From contig NZ_JBGQOJ010000010.1 in NCBI RefSeq assembly GCF_052119585.1, forward strand, positions 69,083-133,082: 64,000 bases of DNA, written 5' to 3'. Below, piece after piece: positions 43,640-53,156 of the stretch; the stretch's first letter is position 1; every line of letters starts with the position of its first letter. The stretch is from JBGQOJ01 sp052119585 (GTDB taxonomy: Bacteria; Pseudomonadota; Alphaproteobacteria; Rhodobacterales; Rhodobacteraceae). The notes below the pieces were generated by a model. The model was not told the DNA's origin, made no database searches, and saw only the letters and a program-made list of their open reading frames with translations. Both the position numbers and the translations under genes were made by a program.

Positions 43640-45553
43640 TTGGGCAACGCGAGAAACATCGCATTCTGGGTCGTACTGTTTCTGCTGGTGTTGGCATTGT
43701 TCAACCTGTTCAGCGGCGGACAGTCAACGATTTCATCCCGCACGATAAGCTATTCCGACTTTATCTCTGCCGTTGATGGCGGCACCGTCACCAATGTGAC
43801 GCTGGACGGAGAAAAAGTTCTGTTCCGCGGGGCGGACGGGCAGGACTTTGTCACCATCAAGCCGCAAGGCACCGAGGTGACAGAGCTGCTGTTGGCAAAA
43901 GACATTCCCGTATCGGCCAAGCCGCAGGAGCAGTCGGGGTTCTCGGCAATCCTGATGACCTTCCTGCCATTCGTGATTTTGATCGGTGTCTGGATCTACT
44001 TCATGAACCGGATGCAGGGCGGCGGCAAAGGCGGCGCGATGGGTTTTGGCAAGTCGCGGGCAAAACTGCTGACTGAAAAGCATGGCCGCGTGACCTTTGA
44101 CGATGTCGCCGGCATCGACGAGGCCAAGGACGAATTGGAAGAAATCGTTGAATTCCTGAGAAACCCTCAGAAATTCAGCCGTTTGGGTGGTAAAATTCCA
44201 AAGGGTGCCTTGCTTGTGGGCCCTCCGGGCACGGGTAAAACCCTGCTGGCGCGCGCCATTGCGGGCGAGGCCGGCGTGCCGTTCTTTACGATTTCCGGTT
44301 CGGATTTCGTGGAAATGTTCGTTGGTGTGGGCGCGTCCCGCGTCCGTGACATGTTCGAACAGGCGAAAAAGAACGCCCCCTGCATCGTGTTTATCGACGA
44401 GATCGACGCCGTCGGTCGCAGCCGCGGCGTGGGCTATGGCGGTGGCAACGACGAGCGCGAGCAGACCTTGAACCAGTTGCTGGTTGAAATGGACGGTTTC
44501 GAGGCGAACGAAGGCATCATCATCGTCGCCGCGACCAACCGCCCCGATGTTCTGGACCCCGCATTGTTGCGCCCCGGTCGTTTCGACCGTCAGGTGCAGG
44601 TGCCAAATCCCGACATCAAGGGCCGCGAGAAGATCCTTGGCGTGCACGCCCGCAAGACCCCGCTTGGCCCCGATGTGGACCTGCGGATCATCGCCCGCGG
44701 CACACCCGGCTTTTCTGGCGCGGACCTTGCGAACCTTGTGAACGAGGCGGCGCTGGCCGCTGCGCGAATCGGCAGACGATTCGTGACGATGGAAGACTTC
44801 GAGAACGCCAAGGACAAAGTCATGATGGGCGCAGAGCGCCGCAGCATGGTCATGTCCGAGGACGAGAAAAAGCTGACCGCCTATCACGAAGCCGGTCACG
44901 CCATCGTTGGCCTGAACGTGCCGCAGCACGACCCGATCCACAAGGCCACCATCATCCCGCGCGGTCGTGCGCTGGGTCTGGTGTTGTCATTGCCCGAACG
45001 GGATCAGTTGTCGGTCACCAAGACCAAATACACCTCCAAGATCGCGATGGCGATGGGTGGCAAAGTGGCGGAGGAGCTGATCTTTGGCCCCGAGCAGGTG
45101 ACATCTGGCGCGTCTTCGGACATCCAGCAGGTCAGCAAGATCGCCCGCGCGATGGTCACGCAGTTCGGCATGTCGGAAAAGCTGGGCAACATCGACTATG
45201 CGAACGAACAGCAGTCGTATCTGGGCAACTATTCCGGCGGGTCCAGCAACTCTCCTGAAACCCAGCAGTTGATCGACGCCGAAGTGCGCAAGATCGTGGA
45301 CACCGGCTATGAAACCGCAAAGCGGATTCTGACCGAAAAGGCCGACGACCTGAAGCGCCTTGCAGAGGGACTGCTGGAATACGAGACGCTGACTGGCATC
45401 GAGATCGCCAAGGTCATCGCCGGCGAGCCGCTGAACCGTGGCGACGATAGCGACGACACGCCGGACAAGGGCGAAACGACCTCGATCATGTCGATTCCCA
45501 AGACCAAGCCGAAGGCAAAGTCTACCAAGGTCGATCCAGAACCGTCAGCCTGA
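43640..45553 (+). CDS. ftsH: ATP-dependent zinc metalloprotease FtsH
   Basis: 637 residues from a TTG at 43640 with GAGGAG seven bases upstream, giving the conserved MGNARNIAFWVVLF start; the frame extends to 43592 but without such a site. Membrane helices lie at about 6-24 and 101-122. AAA motifs: Walker A GPPGTGKT (194-201), Walker B FIDEID (251-256), RPGRFDR (311-317). The zinc site is HEAGH (416-420). FtsH degrades membrane and regulatory proteins. Confidence 0.97.
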   Translation: MGNARNIAFWVVLFLLVLALFNLFSGGQSTISSRTISYSDFISAVDGGTVTNVTLDGEKVLFRGADGQDFVTIKPQGTEVTELLLAKDIPVSAKPQEQSGFSAILMTFLPFVILIGVWIYFMNRMQGGGKGGAMGFGKSRAKLLTEKHGRVTFDDVAGIDEAKDELEEIVEFLRNPQKFSRLGGKIPKGALLVGPPGTGKTLLARAIAGEAGVPFFTISGSDFVEMFVGVGASRVRDMFEQAKKNAPCIVFIDEIDAVGRSRGVGYGGGNDEREQTLNQLLVEMDGFEANEGIIIVAATNRPDVLDPALLRPGRFDRQVQVPNPDIKGREKILGVHARKTPLGPDVDLRIIARGTPGFSGADLANLVNEAALAAARIGRRFVTMEDFENAKDKVMMGAERRSMVMSEDEKKLTAYHEAGHAIVGLNVPQHDPIHKATIIPRGRALGLVLSLPERDQLSVTKTKYTSKIAMAMGGKVAEELIFGPEQVTSGASSDIQQVSKIARAMVTQFGMSEKLGNIDYANEQQSYLGNYSGGSSNSPETQQLIDAEVRKIVDTGYETAKRILTEKADDLKRLAEGLLEYETLTGIEIAKVIAGEPLNRGDDSDDTPDKGETTSIMSIPKTKPKAKSTKVDPEPSA

Positions 45554-45574
45554 TCGCAGACCAGATTTGAACAT

Positions 45575-45606
45575 AAACCGCCGTAGGTCCCCCTGCGGCG
45601 GTTTTT
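45575..45606 (+). terminator. Rho-independent terminator after ftsH
   Basis: AACCGCCG pairs with CGGCGGTT around a TAGGTCCCCCTG loop and is followed by five T residues (45602-45606). It closes the tol-pal-tilS-ftsH region. Confidence 0.9.
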
Positions 45607-45675
45607 CTTTGTGCCTAACGTGGCTTGCACAGCCCGCCGGTTTTGGTCAATTTGAGCTCAGCACAGGAGATCGCG

Positions 45676-46275
45676 ATGCCCGCATTGATGCCCACGTCTT
45701 TCACCGGCCAGATCGTCTGGCTTGGCCGCAACACCGACCGCAGCGCAACTTTGCGCAACGAACCCCTGACCGAGGCGATGGCAACATTTGCCGGTTTCGA
45801 AGGGGAGAGCCGTGCCGGCCTGACGCGCCCATCGTGCAGCCGCGTGGTCGCGCAGCATAAAAAGGGTACAACGATCCGCAACGTGCGCCAGTTTTCGGTG
45901 GTGTCGGCAGAGGAACTGGACCTGATCGCCGCCGCCATGGGCGTTGACGCGGTTGATCCCGCGTGGGTCAGTGCGTCGATTGTTATTCGCGGGATACCCG
46001 ATTTCACCCATATTCCGCCTGCATCACGACTTCAGACGCAGGACGGAACGACACTGACGGTGGATATCCACAACCGCCCCTGCCATCTTCCCGCGCCTGT
46101 GATCGACGAGGATGCGCCAGGTCACGGCAAGGCGTTCAAGACGGCGGCAAACGGGCGGCGCGGCGTGCTGGCCTGGGTCGAGCGGGAAGGGATGCTGCGT
46201 ATTGGTGACACTGTTACGCTGCATGTGCCCGATCAGCGCGCGTGGGATTACTACGCCGAGGCGCGGCAGACCTAG
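45676..46275 (+). CDS. MOSC domain-containing protein
   Basis: 199 residues from the ATG at 45676 with AGGAG upstream. The MOSC features are LTRPSCSRV near the start, RNVRQFSVVSAEELDLIAA, the conserved cysteine in DIHNRPCHLPA, and GRRGVLAWVEREGMLRIGD near the end. MOSC domains carry activated sulfur or bind molybdenum cofactor; this small single-domain protein resembles YiiM-like members. The partner and substrate are not shown. Confidence 0.83.
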   Translation: MPALMPTSFTGQIVWLGRNTDRSATLRNEPLTEAMATFAGFEGESRAGLTRPSCSRVVAQHKKGTTIRNVRQFSVVSAEELDLIAAAMGVDAVDPAWVSASIVIRGIPDFTHIPPASRLQTQDGTTLTVDIHNRPCHLPAPVIDEDAPGHGKAFKTAANGRRGVLAWVEREGMLRIGDTVTLHVPDQRAWDYYAEARQT

Positions 46276-46276
46276 A

Positions 46277-46360
46277 TCAGGCCAGCATCGACAAAAGGCA
46301 GGATGCGCCAAGGATCGTCACGGCAAAGGTCGTGTGGAAAATGAGTGTGGCTGCTGACAT
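46277..46360 (-). CDS. Candidate 27-residue hydrophobic peptide
   Basis: The ATG at 46360 is preceded by ATGGAGGCCACT, a near-ideal GGAGG five bases away. The frame encodes 27 residues (MSAATLIFHTTFAVTILGAS in its first twenty) and ends at TGA 46277-46279, two bases from the MOSC stop. The product is one hydrophobic helix with a single cysteine. No family is recognised and codon evidence is too short to weigh, so the call rests on the ribosome binding site and the hydrophobic product. Confidence 0.42.
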   Translation of the reverse strand: MSAATLIFHTTFAVTILGASCLLSMLA

Positions 46361-46540
46361 AGTGGCCTCCATTCGTAATTTCACGGGTCGTATGCAGAAC
46401 CAACGTGCCGGACGCCAAAATGGTTCACCCGTTGCCCCTACGTCATTCCCGTTTCCGATCCGAAACGCAAACTGCGGTTTAGACGATTCCAGTGGGGGAA
46501 ATGTCGGAAATACCACTCGTGTCGCAAACGGCGCACCGTA

Positions 46541-46553
46541 TATGCAATGCATA
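46541..46553. promoter_or_regulatory. Palindrome upstream of fhs
   Basis: TATGCAATGCATA is a perfect 13-base odd palindrome (TATGCA, A, TGCATA) lying 35 bases before the fhs start codon, in a 228-base gap without another gene. It could be an operator or part of the fhs promoter. Confidence 0.4.
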
Positions 46554-46588
46554 CGAACGTGGCCAACGCGCCGGAACAGGGAAACAAC

Positions 46589-48265
46589 ATGAGCTTTAAG
46601 TCCGACATCGAGATCGCCCGCGAAGCAAAGAAAAAGCCGATTCAAGAGATTGGGTTGCGGCTTGGCATCCCCACCGAACATCTTTTGCCCTATGGCCACG
46701 ACAAGGCAAAGGTCAGTCAGGCGTTCATCGAGGGCCTGAGTGGCCGCAAGAACGGCAAGCTGATCCTTGTGACCGCGATCAATCCGACGCCTGCGGGCGA
46801 GGGCAAGACGACCACGACCGTTGGTCTGGGGGACGGGCTGAACCGGATCGGCAAGAAGGCTGCGGTTTGTATCCGCGAGGCCTCGCTTGGGCCGTGTTTC
46901 GGGATGAAGGGCGGGGCTGCCGGCGGCGGCTACGCGCAGGTCGTTCCGATGGAAGAGATGAACCTGCATTTCACCGGCGATTTTCACGCGATCACCTCTG
47001 CGCACAACCTATTGTCGGCGATGATCGACAACCACATCTATTGGGGCAACGAGCTGGAAATCGACATCCGCCGCGTTGTCTGGCGCCGGGTGATGGACAT
47101 GAACGACCGCGCATTGCGCGACATCGTGGCCAGCCTTGGCGGCGTTGCCAACGGCTTTCCGCGCCAGACCGGGTTCGACATCACCGTCGCGTCCGAGGTC
47201 ATGGCGATCTTGTGCCTCTCGCTGAACCTTGAGGATCTGCAAAAGCGTCTGGGCGATATCATCGTCGCCTACCGCCGTGACAAAACCCCGGTTTATTGCC
47301 GCGATATCAAGGCAGACGGCGCGATGACCGTGCTGTTGAAAGACGCGATGCAGCCGAACCTTGTGCAGACGCTGGAAAACAATCCGGCCTTCGTGCATGG
47401 CGGGCCTTTTGCCAATATCGCCCATGGCTGCAATTCGGTCATCGCCACGACGACCGCGCTGCGCGTTGCCGACTACGTGGTGACAGAGGCGGGTTTCGGT
47501 GCCGATCTGGGGGCCGAGAAGTTTATGAACATCAAGTGCCGCAAGGCCGGTCTGGCCCCCGACGCGGTGGTTCTGGTGGCCACGGTGCGCGCGATGAAGA
47601 TGAACGGCGGCGTGGCCAAGGCCGATCTGGGCGCCGAGAACGTCGAGGCGGTGCAGAACGGTTGCGCCAACCTTGGCCGCCACATCGAGAATATCAAATC
47701 CTTTGGCGTGCCGGTGGTCGTGGCGATCAACCACTTTGTCACCGACACGGACGCCGAGGTCGAGGCGGTGAAGGCCTATGTGAAAAGCCAGGGCTCCGAG
47801 GCGATCCTGTGCAAGCATTGGGCCAAAGGCTCTGAAGGGATCGAGGATCTGGCGCACCGCGTGGTCGAGATCGCGGAAAGCGGCGTGTCCAATTTTGCCC
47901 CGATTTACCCCGACGAGATGTCGCTGTTCGAGAAGATCGAGACCGTCGCCAAGCGTATCTACCGCGCTGACGAGGTTCTGGCGGATAAATCTATCCGCGA
48001 CCAGCTGAAGACATGGGAAGATCAGGGCTATGGCCACCTGCCGGTGTGTATGGCGAAGACCCAGTATTCGTTCACGACCGACCCGAACCGCCGCGGCGCG
48101 CCAACCGGATTCACCATTCCGGTGCGCGAAGTGCGCCTGTCGGCGGGGGCCGGTTTCATCGTCGTGATCTGCGGCGAGATCATGACAATGCCCGGCCTGC
48201 CGCGCGTGCCATCGGCCGAGATGATCATGCTGAACGAAGCGGGGCAAATCGAGGGTCTGTTCTAG
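46589..48265 (+). CDS. fhs: Formate-tetrahydrofolate ligase
   Basis: 558 residues from the ATG at 46589 after ACAGGGAAACAAC. Conserved features are the ATP-binding NPTPAGEGKTTTTVGLGDGL, REASLGPCFGMKGGAAGGGY, TGDFHAITSAHNLLSAMIDN, and VVTEAGFGADLGAEKF. It makes 10-formyl-tetrahydrofolate from formate and ATP. With folD downstream it supplies or drains one-carbon units, which in marine Rhodobacterales can come from methylated compounds. Confidence 0.97.
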   Translation: MSFKSDIEIAREAKKKPIQEIGLRLGIPTEHLLPYGHDKAKVSQAFIEGLSGRKNGKLILVTAINPTPAGEGKTTTTVGLGDGLNRIGKKAAVCIREASLGPCFGMKGGAAGGGYAQVVPMEEMNLHFTGDFHAITSAHNLLSAMIDNHIYWGNELEIDIRRVVWRRVMDMNDRALRDIVASLGGVANGFPRQTGFDITVASEVMAILCLSLNLEDLQKRLGDIIVAYRRDKTPVYCRDIKADGAMTVLLKDAMQPNLVQTLENNPAFVHGGPFANIAHGCNSVIATTTALRVADYVVTEAGFGADLGAEKFMNIKCRKAGLAPDAVVLVATVRAMKMNGGVAKADLGAENVEAVQNGCANLGRHIENIKSFGVPVVVAINHFVTDTDAEVEAVKAYVKSQGSEAILCKHWAKGSEGIEDLAHRVVEIAESGVSNFAPIYPDEMSLFEKIETVAKRIYRADEVLADKSIRDQLKTWEDQGYGHLPVCMAKTQYSFTTDPNRRGAPTGFTIPVREVRLSAGAGFIVVICGEIMTMPGLPRVPSAEMIMLNEAGQIEGLF

Positions 48266-48327
48266 CCACAAGGGATGCACTAAGGGTGCACAAATCACAC
48301 ACAGAGCGACGCAGGGGTAAACGACAT

Positions 48328-49221
48328 ATGACAGCCGATATCATAGACGGAAAAGCCTTTGCGGCGCGGGTGCGTGGACAGGTGGGCGAACACGTCGCCC
48401 GCCTGAAAGAAGAGCACGGATTGACCCCCGGTCTGGCCGTGGTTCTGGTGGGTGAAGACCCGGCCAGTCAGGTCTATGTCCGATCGAAAGGCAAGATGAC
48501 GACCGAGGTCGGGATGAAGTCGGTCGAGCACAAGCTGGACGCTGCAACGCCCGAGGCCGATCTTCTGGCGCTGATCGAGCAGTTGAACCGTGACAAGACA
48601 ATCCACGGTATTCTGGTGCAGCTGCCCTTGCCCAAGCACCTGAACGAAGACCTTGTGATCAACGCGATTGATCCGGCGAAAGATGTGGACGGGTTCCACA
48701 TCTCGAACGTCGGGCTGCTGGGGACCGGGCAGAAATCCATGGTGCCCTGCACACCGCTGGGCTGTTTGATGATGCTGCGTGATTATCACGGGTCGCTGTT
48801 GGGCATGGATGCGGTGGTGATTGGCCGGTCGAACATCGTGGGCAAGCCGATGGCGCAATTGCTGCTGGGCGATAGTTGCACGGTGACGATTGCGCATTCG
48901 CGGACCAGGGATCTGGCCGATGTCGTGCGCCGAGCCGATATCGTGGTTGCCGCAGTGGGCCGCGCCGAAATGGTGCCGGGCGACTGGATCAAGGCGGGGG
49001 CGACCGTGATCGACGTGGGCATCAACCGGATTGAACTGCCGGACGGGAAAACCCGGCTGGTCGGCGATGTCGATTTCGCCAGCTGCGCTGCGGTGGCGGG
49101 GGCGATCACGCCGGTGCCGGGCGGCGTCGGGCCGATGACCATCGCCTGCCTGCTGGCCAATACGTTGACCGCCTGTTGCCGCGCCAACGGTCTGGCCGAG
49201 CCAGAGGGGCTGACGGCCTGA
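48328..49221 (+). CDS. folD: Bifunctional methylenetetrahydrofolate dehydrogenase/cyclohydrolase FolD
   Basis: 297 residues from the ATG at 48328 with AGGGG upstream. Active-site features are VGEDPASQVYVRSKGK (Tyr and Lys), GILVQLPLPKHLNE, PCTPLGCLMML and the NADP-binding GRSNIVGKPMAQLLL. TPVPGGVGPMTIACLL closes the protein. It interconverts methylene-, methenyl- and formyl-tetrahydrofolate and follows fhs by 62 bases. Confidence 0.96.
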   Translation: MTADIIDGKAFAARVRGQVGEHVARLKEEHGLTPGLAVVLVGEDPASQVYVRSKGKMTTEVGMKSVEHKLDAATPEADLLALIEQLNRDKTIHGILVQLPLPKHLNEDLVINAIDPAKDVDGFHISNVGLLGTGQKSMVPCTPLGCLMMLRDYHGSLLGMDAVVIGRSNIVGKPMAQLLLGDSCTVTIAHSRTRDLADVVRRADIVVAAVGRAEMVPGDWIKAGATVIDVGINRIELPDGKTRLVGDVDFASCAAVAGAITPVPGGVGPMTIACLLANTLTACCRANGLAEPEGLTA

Positions 49222-49260
49222 TACCGTAGGGCTCCAGAAACCAGTCGGGCGCGCCTTTGC

Positions 49261-50073
49261 CTAAAGGCGGGGGCGCAGGTTTCGGATCACATCTTGCACC
49301 GCGCGGGGCAGGGCGGTGTCGGCCCCTGCGGGGGCCGCGTCCAGCGCGCTTTCGACGTCTTTCACCAGAATGCCGATTGAATTGTCGTCGCCATAGCCAT
49401 CGCGGGCGAATTCGATGTCATTGAAGCCGCTGGCAAGCCAGTTCTGCCCCGAAGACGTTTTGATCAGCTCCAGCAACTGCTTTTCGGGAATGCCCGCAGC
49501 ATCGGCCCAGTCCAGCACCATCCGCGTCATCGCGGTGCTGGAGGCGGCCAGAAGGTTGTTCAACACCTTTGCAGACATACCCGCGCCGAAAGGGCCCATG
49601 CGGTGAAAATGGGTGCCCATCGCGTTGAACAGTGGGTGCAGGTTGTCAAGGTCGCCGATAGAGCCGCCCAGCATGAACGACAGTTGCTTGCGCTGCGCGG
49701 CGACAACGGCCCCCGACATCGGCGCGTCGACCAGCCGGATCCGCGAGGGCACGCGGTCCTTCAGGGCCAGCGCATAGCGGGGCGAAAGAGTCGAGCAGAT
49801 GATCACGGTCTTGAGCGCGGGGGCGCGGTCCAGCAGGTTTTGCGCACCGAACAGCACGTCCTCTGTCTGGGGAATGTCGCGCACGACGGTCAGCAGGGTG
49901 GTCAGGCCGTCGGCGAATTCCGCCGGATCGTCGGTGACGGCATGGGCGAAATCCTGATAGCTGTCGCGCGGTTTGATGTCGAAGCCCTGCGCCTCGAATC
50001 CCGCCTCGCGCAGGGCCATCAGCATCGGTCGGCCCATACGGCCAACACCGGCCAACCCGATTTTACCGGTCAT
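49261..50073 (-). CDS. NAD(P)-dependent beta-hydroxyacid dehydrogenase family protein
   Basis: 270 residues from the ATG at 50073, overlapping the AAA ATPase stop as TGATG. The N-terminal dinucleotide fold reads GLAGVGRMGRPM. DAPMSGAVVAAQRKQL matches the substrate-binding DxPxSGG-type motif, and GAGMSAKVLNNLLAA holds the catalytic lysine of the 3-hydroxyisobutyrate dehydrogenase family. The substrate is uncertain; 3-hydroxyisobutyrate, glyoxylate and others fit the family. Its coupling to an ATPase gene is unexpected. Confidence 0.82.
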   Translation of the reverse strand: MTGKIGLAGVGRMGRPMLMALREAGFEAQGFDIKPRDSYQDFAHAVTDDPAEFADGLTTLLTVVRDIPQTEDVLFGAQNLLDRAPALKTVIICSTLSPRYALALKDRVPSRIRLVDAPMSGAVVAAQRKQLSFMLGGSIGDLDNLHPLFNAMGTHFHRMGPFGAGMSAKVLNNLLAASSTAMTRMVLDWADAAGIPEKQLLELIKTSSGQNWLASGFNDIEFARDGYGDDNSIGILVKDVESALDAAPAGADTALPRAVQDVIRNLRPRL

Positions 50074-51383
50074 CAATGGACAATCTTTTCTTCTTTGACG
50101 AACATATTGGACCAGGCGCGGTCGATCAGTTCGGGGGACATCTGATAGGGAATACCCTCGAACTCGCAGATGGCGATGATCTGGTCGATCAGGAACACCG
50201 GCTGATAGTTGGCGTAGACGTTGTCGATCGTCGGGTATTTCTTTTTCAACAGGTGGACCAGGGCCTTTTCATTCAGCGGCATTTTCTTTTTCCGCGCGAC
50301 CATGGCAAAGATTTTCAGGAAATCCTCCTGCGTCGGACCGTCGATCTTGATCTTGAAAAAGATCCGCCGCAGGGCCGCCTTGTCAAAGATGTCGTTGGGG
50401 TGGAAGTTGGTGGAAAAGATGACCAGCGTGTCAAAGGGCACGGTGAATTTCTCGCCCGATTGCAGGGCGAGGATGTCCTTGCTTTCCTCCAGCGGCACAA
50501 TCCAGCGGTTGACCAGCGCCTGCGGCGGTTCCTCCTGTCGGCCAAGGTCGTCGACGATGAACACGCCACCGGTCGATTTCAGCTGCAAGGGGGCCTGATA
50601 GGTGCGCGCGGTGGGGTTGTAGACAAGGTCGAGCATCGACAGGGACAATTCGCCGCCGGTGATCACGGTGGGGCGTTCGCATCGGACATAGCGGGTGTCA
50701 TAGCGTCCCGAGGCACGGCGCAGGCTGTTCGGGTCGTCCTCTTGTGTTTCGGCGGCGCTGTGGACGATGGGGTCATAGACGGTGATGACCTGACCGGCGT
50801 ATTCGATGGCGCGGGGCACGAAGATCTTGTCGCCAAGCGCGTCGCGGATGCCGTTCGAGATCGAGGATTTACCATTGCCCGGCGGGCCATACATCAGGAT
50901 AGAGCGGCCGGAACTGACCGCAGGCCCCAACTGGTCCAGCAGGTCGGGCGGCAGGATCAGGTGACCCATGGCGCCGGTCAGCTGGTCGCGGCTGATCTGG
51001 ATATTGCGGATCGACTGGCGCTTTACCTGCTCTTTGTAGACATCGAGCGGCACCGGCATCGCGCCGTAATATTCGGATTGTGACAGTGCATCCAGCGCGC
51101 GGGCCTTGCCGCTGTCGGTCAGCTGGAACCCCATCTCGCCGCCGGAGTTGGCATGCAGGGTGCCTGTCGCCTCGACCAGTTTCTGGTTGCGCGCCACATC
51201 AACCAGTTCCTGCGTCACCGTCAATGGCAGGCAGATGGCCCGCGACAAGGTCGAGACCTGATCGAGGTTCTGCCGGAACATGGTTTTCAGTAGAATATCC
51301 CGCATCATGACAGGCGGAAGCTGCATCTCTTCCAGCGTGCGCGGGGCAGGGGGGGCGATAACGCCCGTAGCTTGCATATTCAT
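50073..51383 (-). CDS. AAA+ ATPase (MoxR-like) of unknown role
   Basis: 436 residues. An N-terminal region of about 155 residues, partly winged-helix-like (LVDVARNQKLVEATG...FQLTDSGKARALDAL), precedes an AAA+ core with Walker A GPPGNGKSS (166-174), Walker B FIVDD (275-279), sensor FSTNFHPNDIF and RRIFFKI. The C-terminus is small and helical. It has no membrane segment. It lies next to the Tad region, divergent from the GT-C-like gene. A chaperone or remodelling role is typical of MoxR-like proteins, but the client is unknown. Confidence 0.78.
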   Translation of the reverse strand: MNMQATGVIAPPAPRTLEEMQLPPVMMRDILLKTMFRQNLDQVSTLSRAICLPLTVTQELVDVARNQKLVEATGTLHANSGGEMGFQLTDSGKARALDALSQSEYYGAMPVPLDVYKEQVKRQSIRNIQISRDQLTGAMGHLILPPDLLDQLGPAVSSGRSILMYGPPGNGKSSISNGIRDALGDKIFVPRAIEYAGQVITVYDPIVHSAAETQEDDPNSLRRASGRYDTRYVRCERPTVITGGELSLSMLDLVYNPTARTYQAPLQLKSTGGVFIVDDLGRQEEPPQALVNRWIVPLEESKDILALQSGEKFTVPFDTLVIFSTNFHPNDIFDKAALRRIFFKIKIDGPTQEDFLKIFAMVARKKKMPLNEKALVHLLKKKYPTIDNVYANYQPVFLIDQIIAICEFEGIPYQMSPELIDRAWSNMFVKEEKIVH

Positions 51384-51527
51384 TGGGGTGCCTTGTGACT
51401 GCGAACTGCTCTTTGTTTTTGTGGTGATTCTACCTCTCTCACCTCAATTGAACAACAAAAACCGCGATAGGCTTTTGCGCTTGCGATTTTGCACCGCTAA
51501 TGTGTTCAAAAAATGAAAGAGAGCAGA

Positions 51528-53156
51528 ATGAGCAGACCCAACCCAACCGCTTTGTTCGGATTCCTGTGTGCGGTGATTATGGTCATGGGCGGGGCGGCGG
51601 CCTTGAAGGGCGGCCTGTACGTCGGGCGGCACGAAGGGGACATGATGCATATGATGCAGATCGTGTTCCAGCTTGTCGATGGCGAGGTTCCGCATCGGGA
51701 CTTCATGACGCCGATCGGGCTGTTTGCGTTCTGGCCTATCGCGCTGTTTGCGAAGATGGGGTTCGGCATCGGCCATGCGGCGGTCTATTCGCAGATTTTT
51801 GTCGCGCTGCTGTTGCTGCCTGCGGTCTGGTGGACGGCGCAGACGCGGCTCCGCGGTGTCATGCCCTATCTGTTCGGTCTGATCGTTCTGGTGCTTGTCA
51901 CCGCATTGGTCCACGGCGAAAGCCAGAGGGCGATTTCCTTTTCCATGCATTACAACCGCTGGGCCTGGGCGATTGCCTTTGTGGCGATCACGCTGGCGAT
52001 TTTGCCATCGCAGGAGAAACCGAACAGCGCTGTGGATGGCATCATCATCGGGCTTGCCATGGCGGTTCTGGTTTTGCTGAAGGTAACGTATTTCGCGGCC
52101 TTCATCCTGCCGGTGACCATCGGTCTGGTGCAGCGCGGCAACACCCGCGCGATCGGTTTTGCGGTGCTGGCCGGTCTGGCCGTGACCGTGATGGTGACGC
52201 TGATGATGGGGCCTGCGTTCTGGTTTGCCTATCTCAAGGACATCCTGACCGTTTCCGGGTCCAGTATCCGCCCGAACCCCGGCGAGGGCTTTGATGCGGT
52301 GATCGCGGCGCCGCCCTATCTTGGGGGCAGCATCGCGGCAGTGCTGGGGGTGATTTTTCTGCGGCAGGCGGGTGCGAAGGTCGGCGGTCTGGTTCTGCTG
52401 TTCCTGTTGCCCGCGTTTTTCTATGTGACCTATCAGAACTTTGCCAACGATCCGCAGTGGCTGCTGTTGCTGGGTGTTTTGTTGTGGACGATGCGACCTG
52501 CTGCGGGCGTGCTGAACGGGTTCGGCTGGGATATGCGCTTTGCGTTGTCGATGACTGCGATCGCGGCTTTTGCCTTTGCGATGCCGTCGTTCCTGAACCT
52601 GTCGTTCTCGTCGATCCGCCACATGAGCGCGGACGACGAAAAATACACACCGATGCTGCCACGGTCGGAATTGAACGCCGATCTGAAGATGCTGACCATA
52701 CGGGCGATGCGGATCGACGCGCGTGTTCCGATGGATGTGCCGGGGTCGGGGTTCGAGGCCTATGCCGACAAAGGCGAGCGCAGCGAACCCGCGATGTTGC
52801 TGGGCGAGGTCCTGCCGCAGTGCGAGATCGAACTGGGCCTGCCCGCGTGGTTCGAGACGATCACCGCAGATCTGGAGGCGACAGGCCTGGTCAAGGACAA
52901 GCGCATCATGGCGGCGGATCTGTTTTCCAGTTTCTGGCTGTTCGGAGAAACCAAGCGCCTGATCGGTGGGGCGCCCTGGTATTATGGCGGGCTTTCCGGC
53001 TTTGACAGTGCCGACTATCTGCTGGTGCCATTCTGCCCGATCTCGCCCAGCATCCGCGCCAAGATACTGGAGGAAGTGGCAGAACGCGAGGATGTCACCC
53101 TGACCGAGGTCCGGCGCACGCCGGTCTATATCCTGCTGGAAAAAACCGCGAACTAG
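51528..53156 (+). CDS. Polytopic membrane protein, GT-C glycosyltransferase-like
   Basis: 542 residues from the ATG at 51528; an ATG at 51513 is an alternative. About ten membrane helices fill residues 8-365 and a soluble domain follows. The first loop reads YVGRHEGDMMHMMQIVFQLV and then DGEVPHRDFMTPIGLFAFW, which resembles the acidic first loop and PxRDF..P pattern of ArnT/PMT-type GT-C enzymes. These use polyprenyl-linked sugars in the periplasm. The family call is tentative. It ends four bases inside the convergent cpaA gene and might decorate pilins or the surface. Confidence 0.6.
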   Translation: MSRPNPTALFGFLCAVIMVMGGAAALKGGLYVGRHEGDMMHMMQIVFQLVDGEVPHRDFMTPIGLFAFWPIALFAKMGFGIGHAAVYSQIFVALLLLPAVWWTAQTRLRGVMPYLFGLIVLVLVTALVHGESQRAISFSMHYNRWAWAIAFVAITLAILPSQEKPNSAVDGIIIGLAMAVLVLLKVTYFAAFILPVTIGLVQRGNTRAIGFAVLAGLAVTVMVTLMMGPAFWFAYLKDILTVSGSSIRPNPGEGFDAVIAAPPYLGGSIAAVLGVIFLRQAGAKVGGLVLLFLLPAFFYVTYQNFANDPQWLLLLGVLLWTMRPAAGVLNGFGWDMRFALSMTAIAAFAFAMPSFLNLSFSSIRHMSADDEKYTPMLPRSELNADLKMLTIRAMRIDARVPMDVPGSGFEAYADKGERSEPAMLLGEVLPQCEIELGLPAWFETITADLEATGLVKDKRIMAADLFSSFWLFGETKRLIGGAPWYYGGLSGFDSADYLLVPFCPISPSIRAKILEEVAEREDVTLTEVRRTPVYILLEKTAN

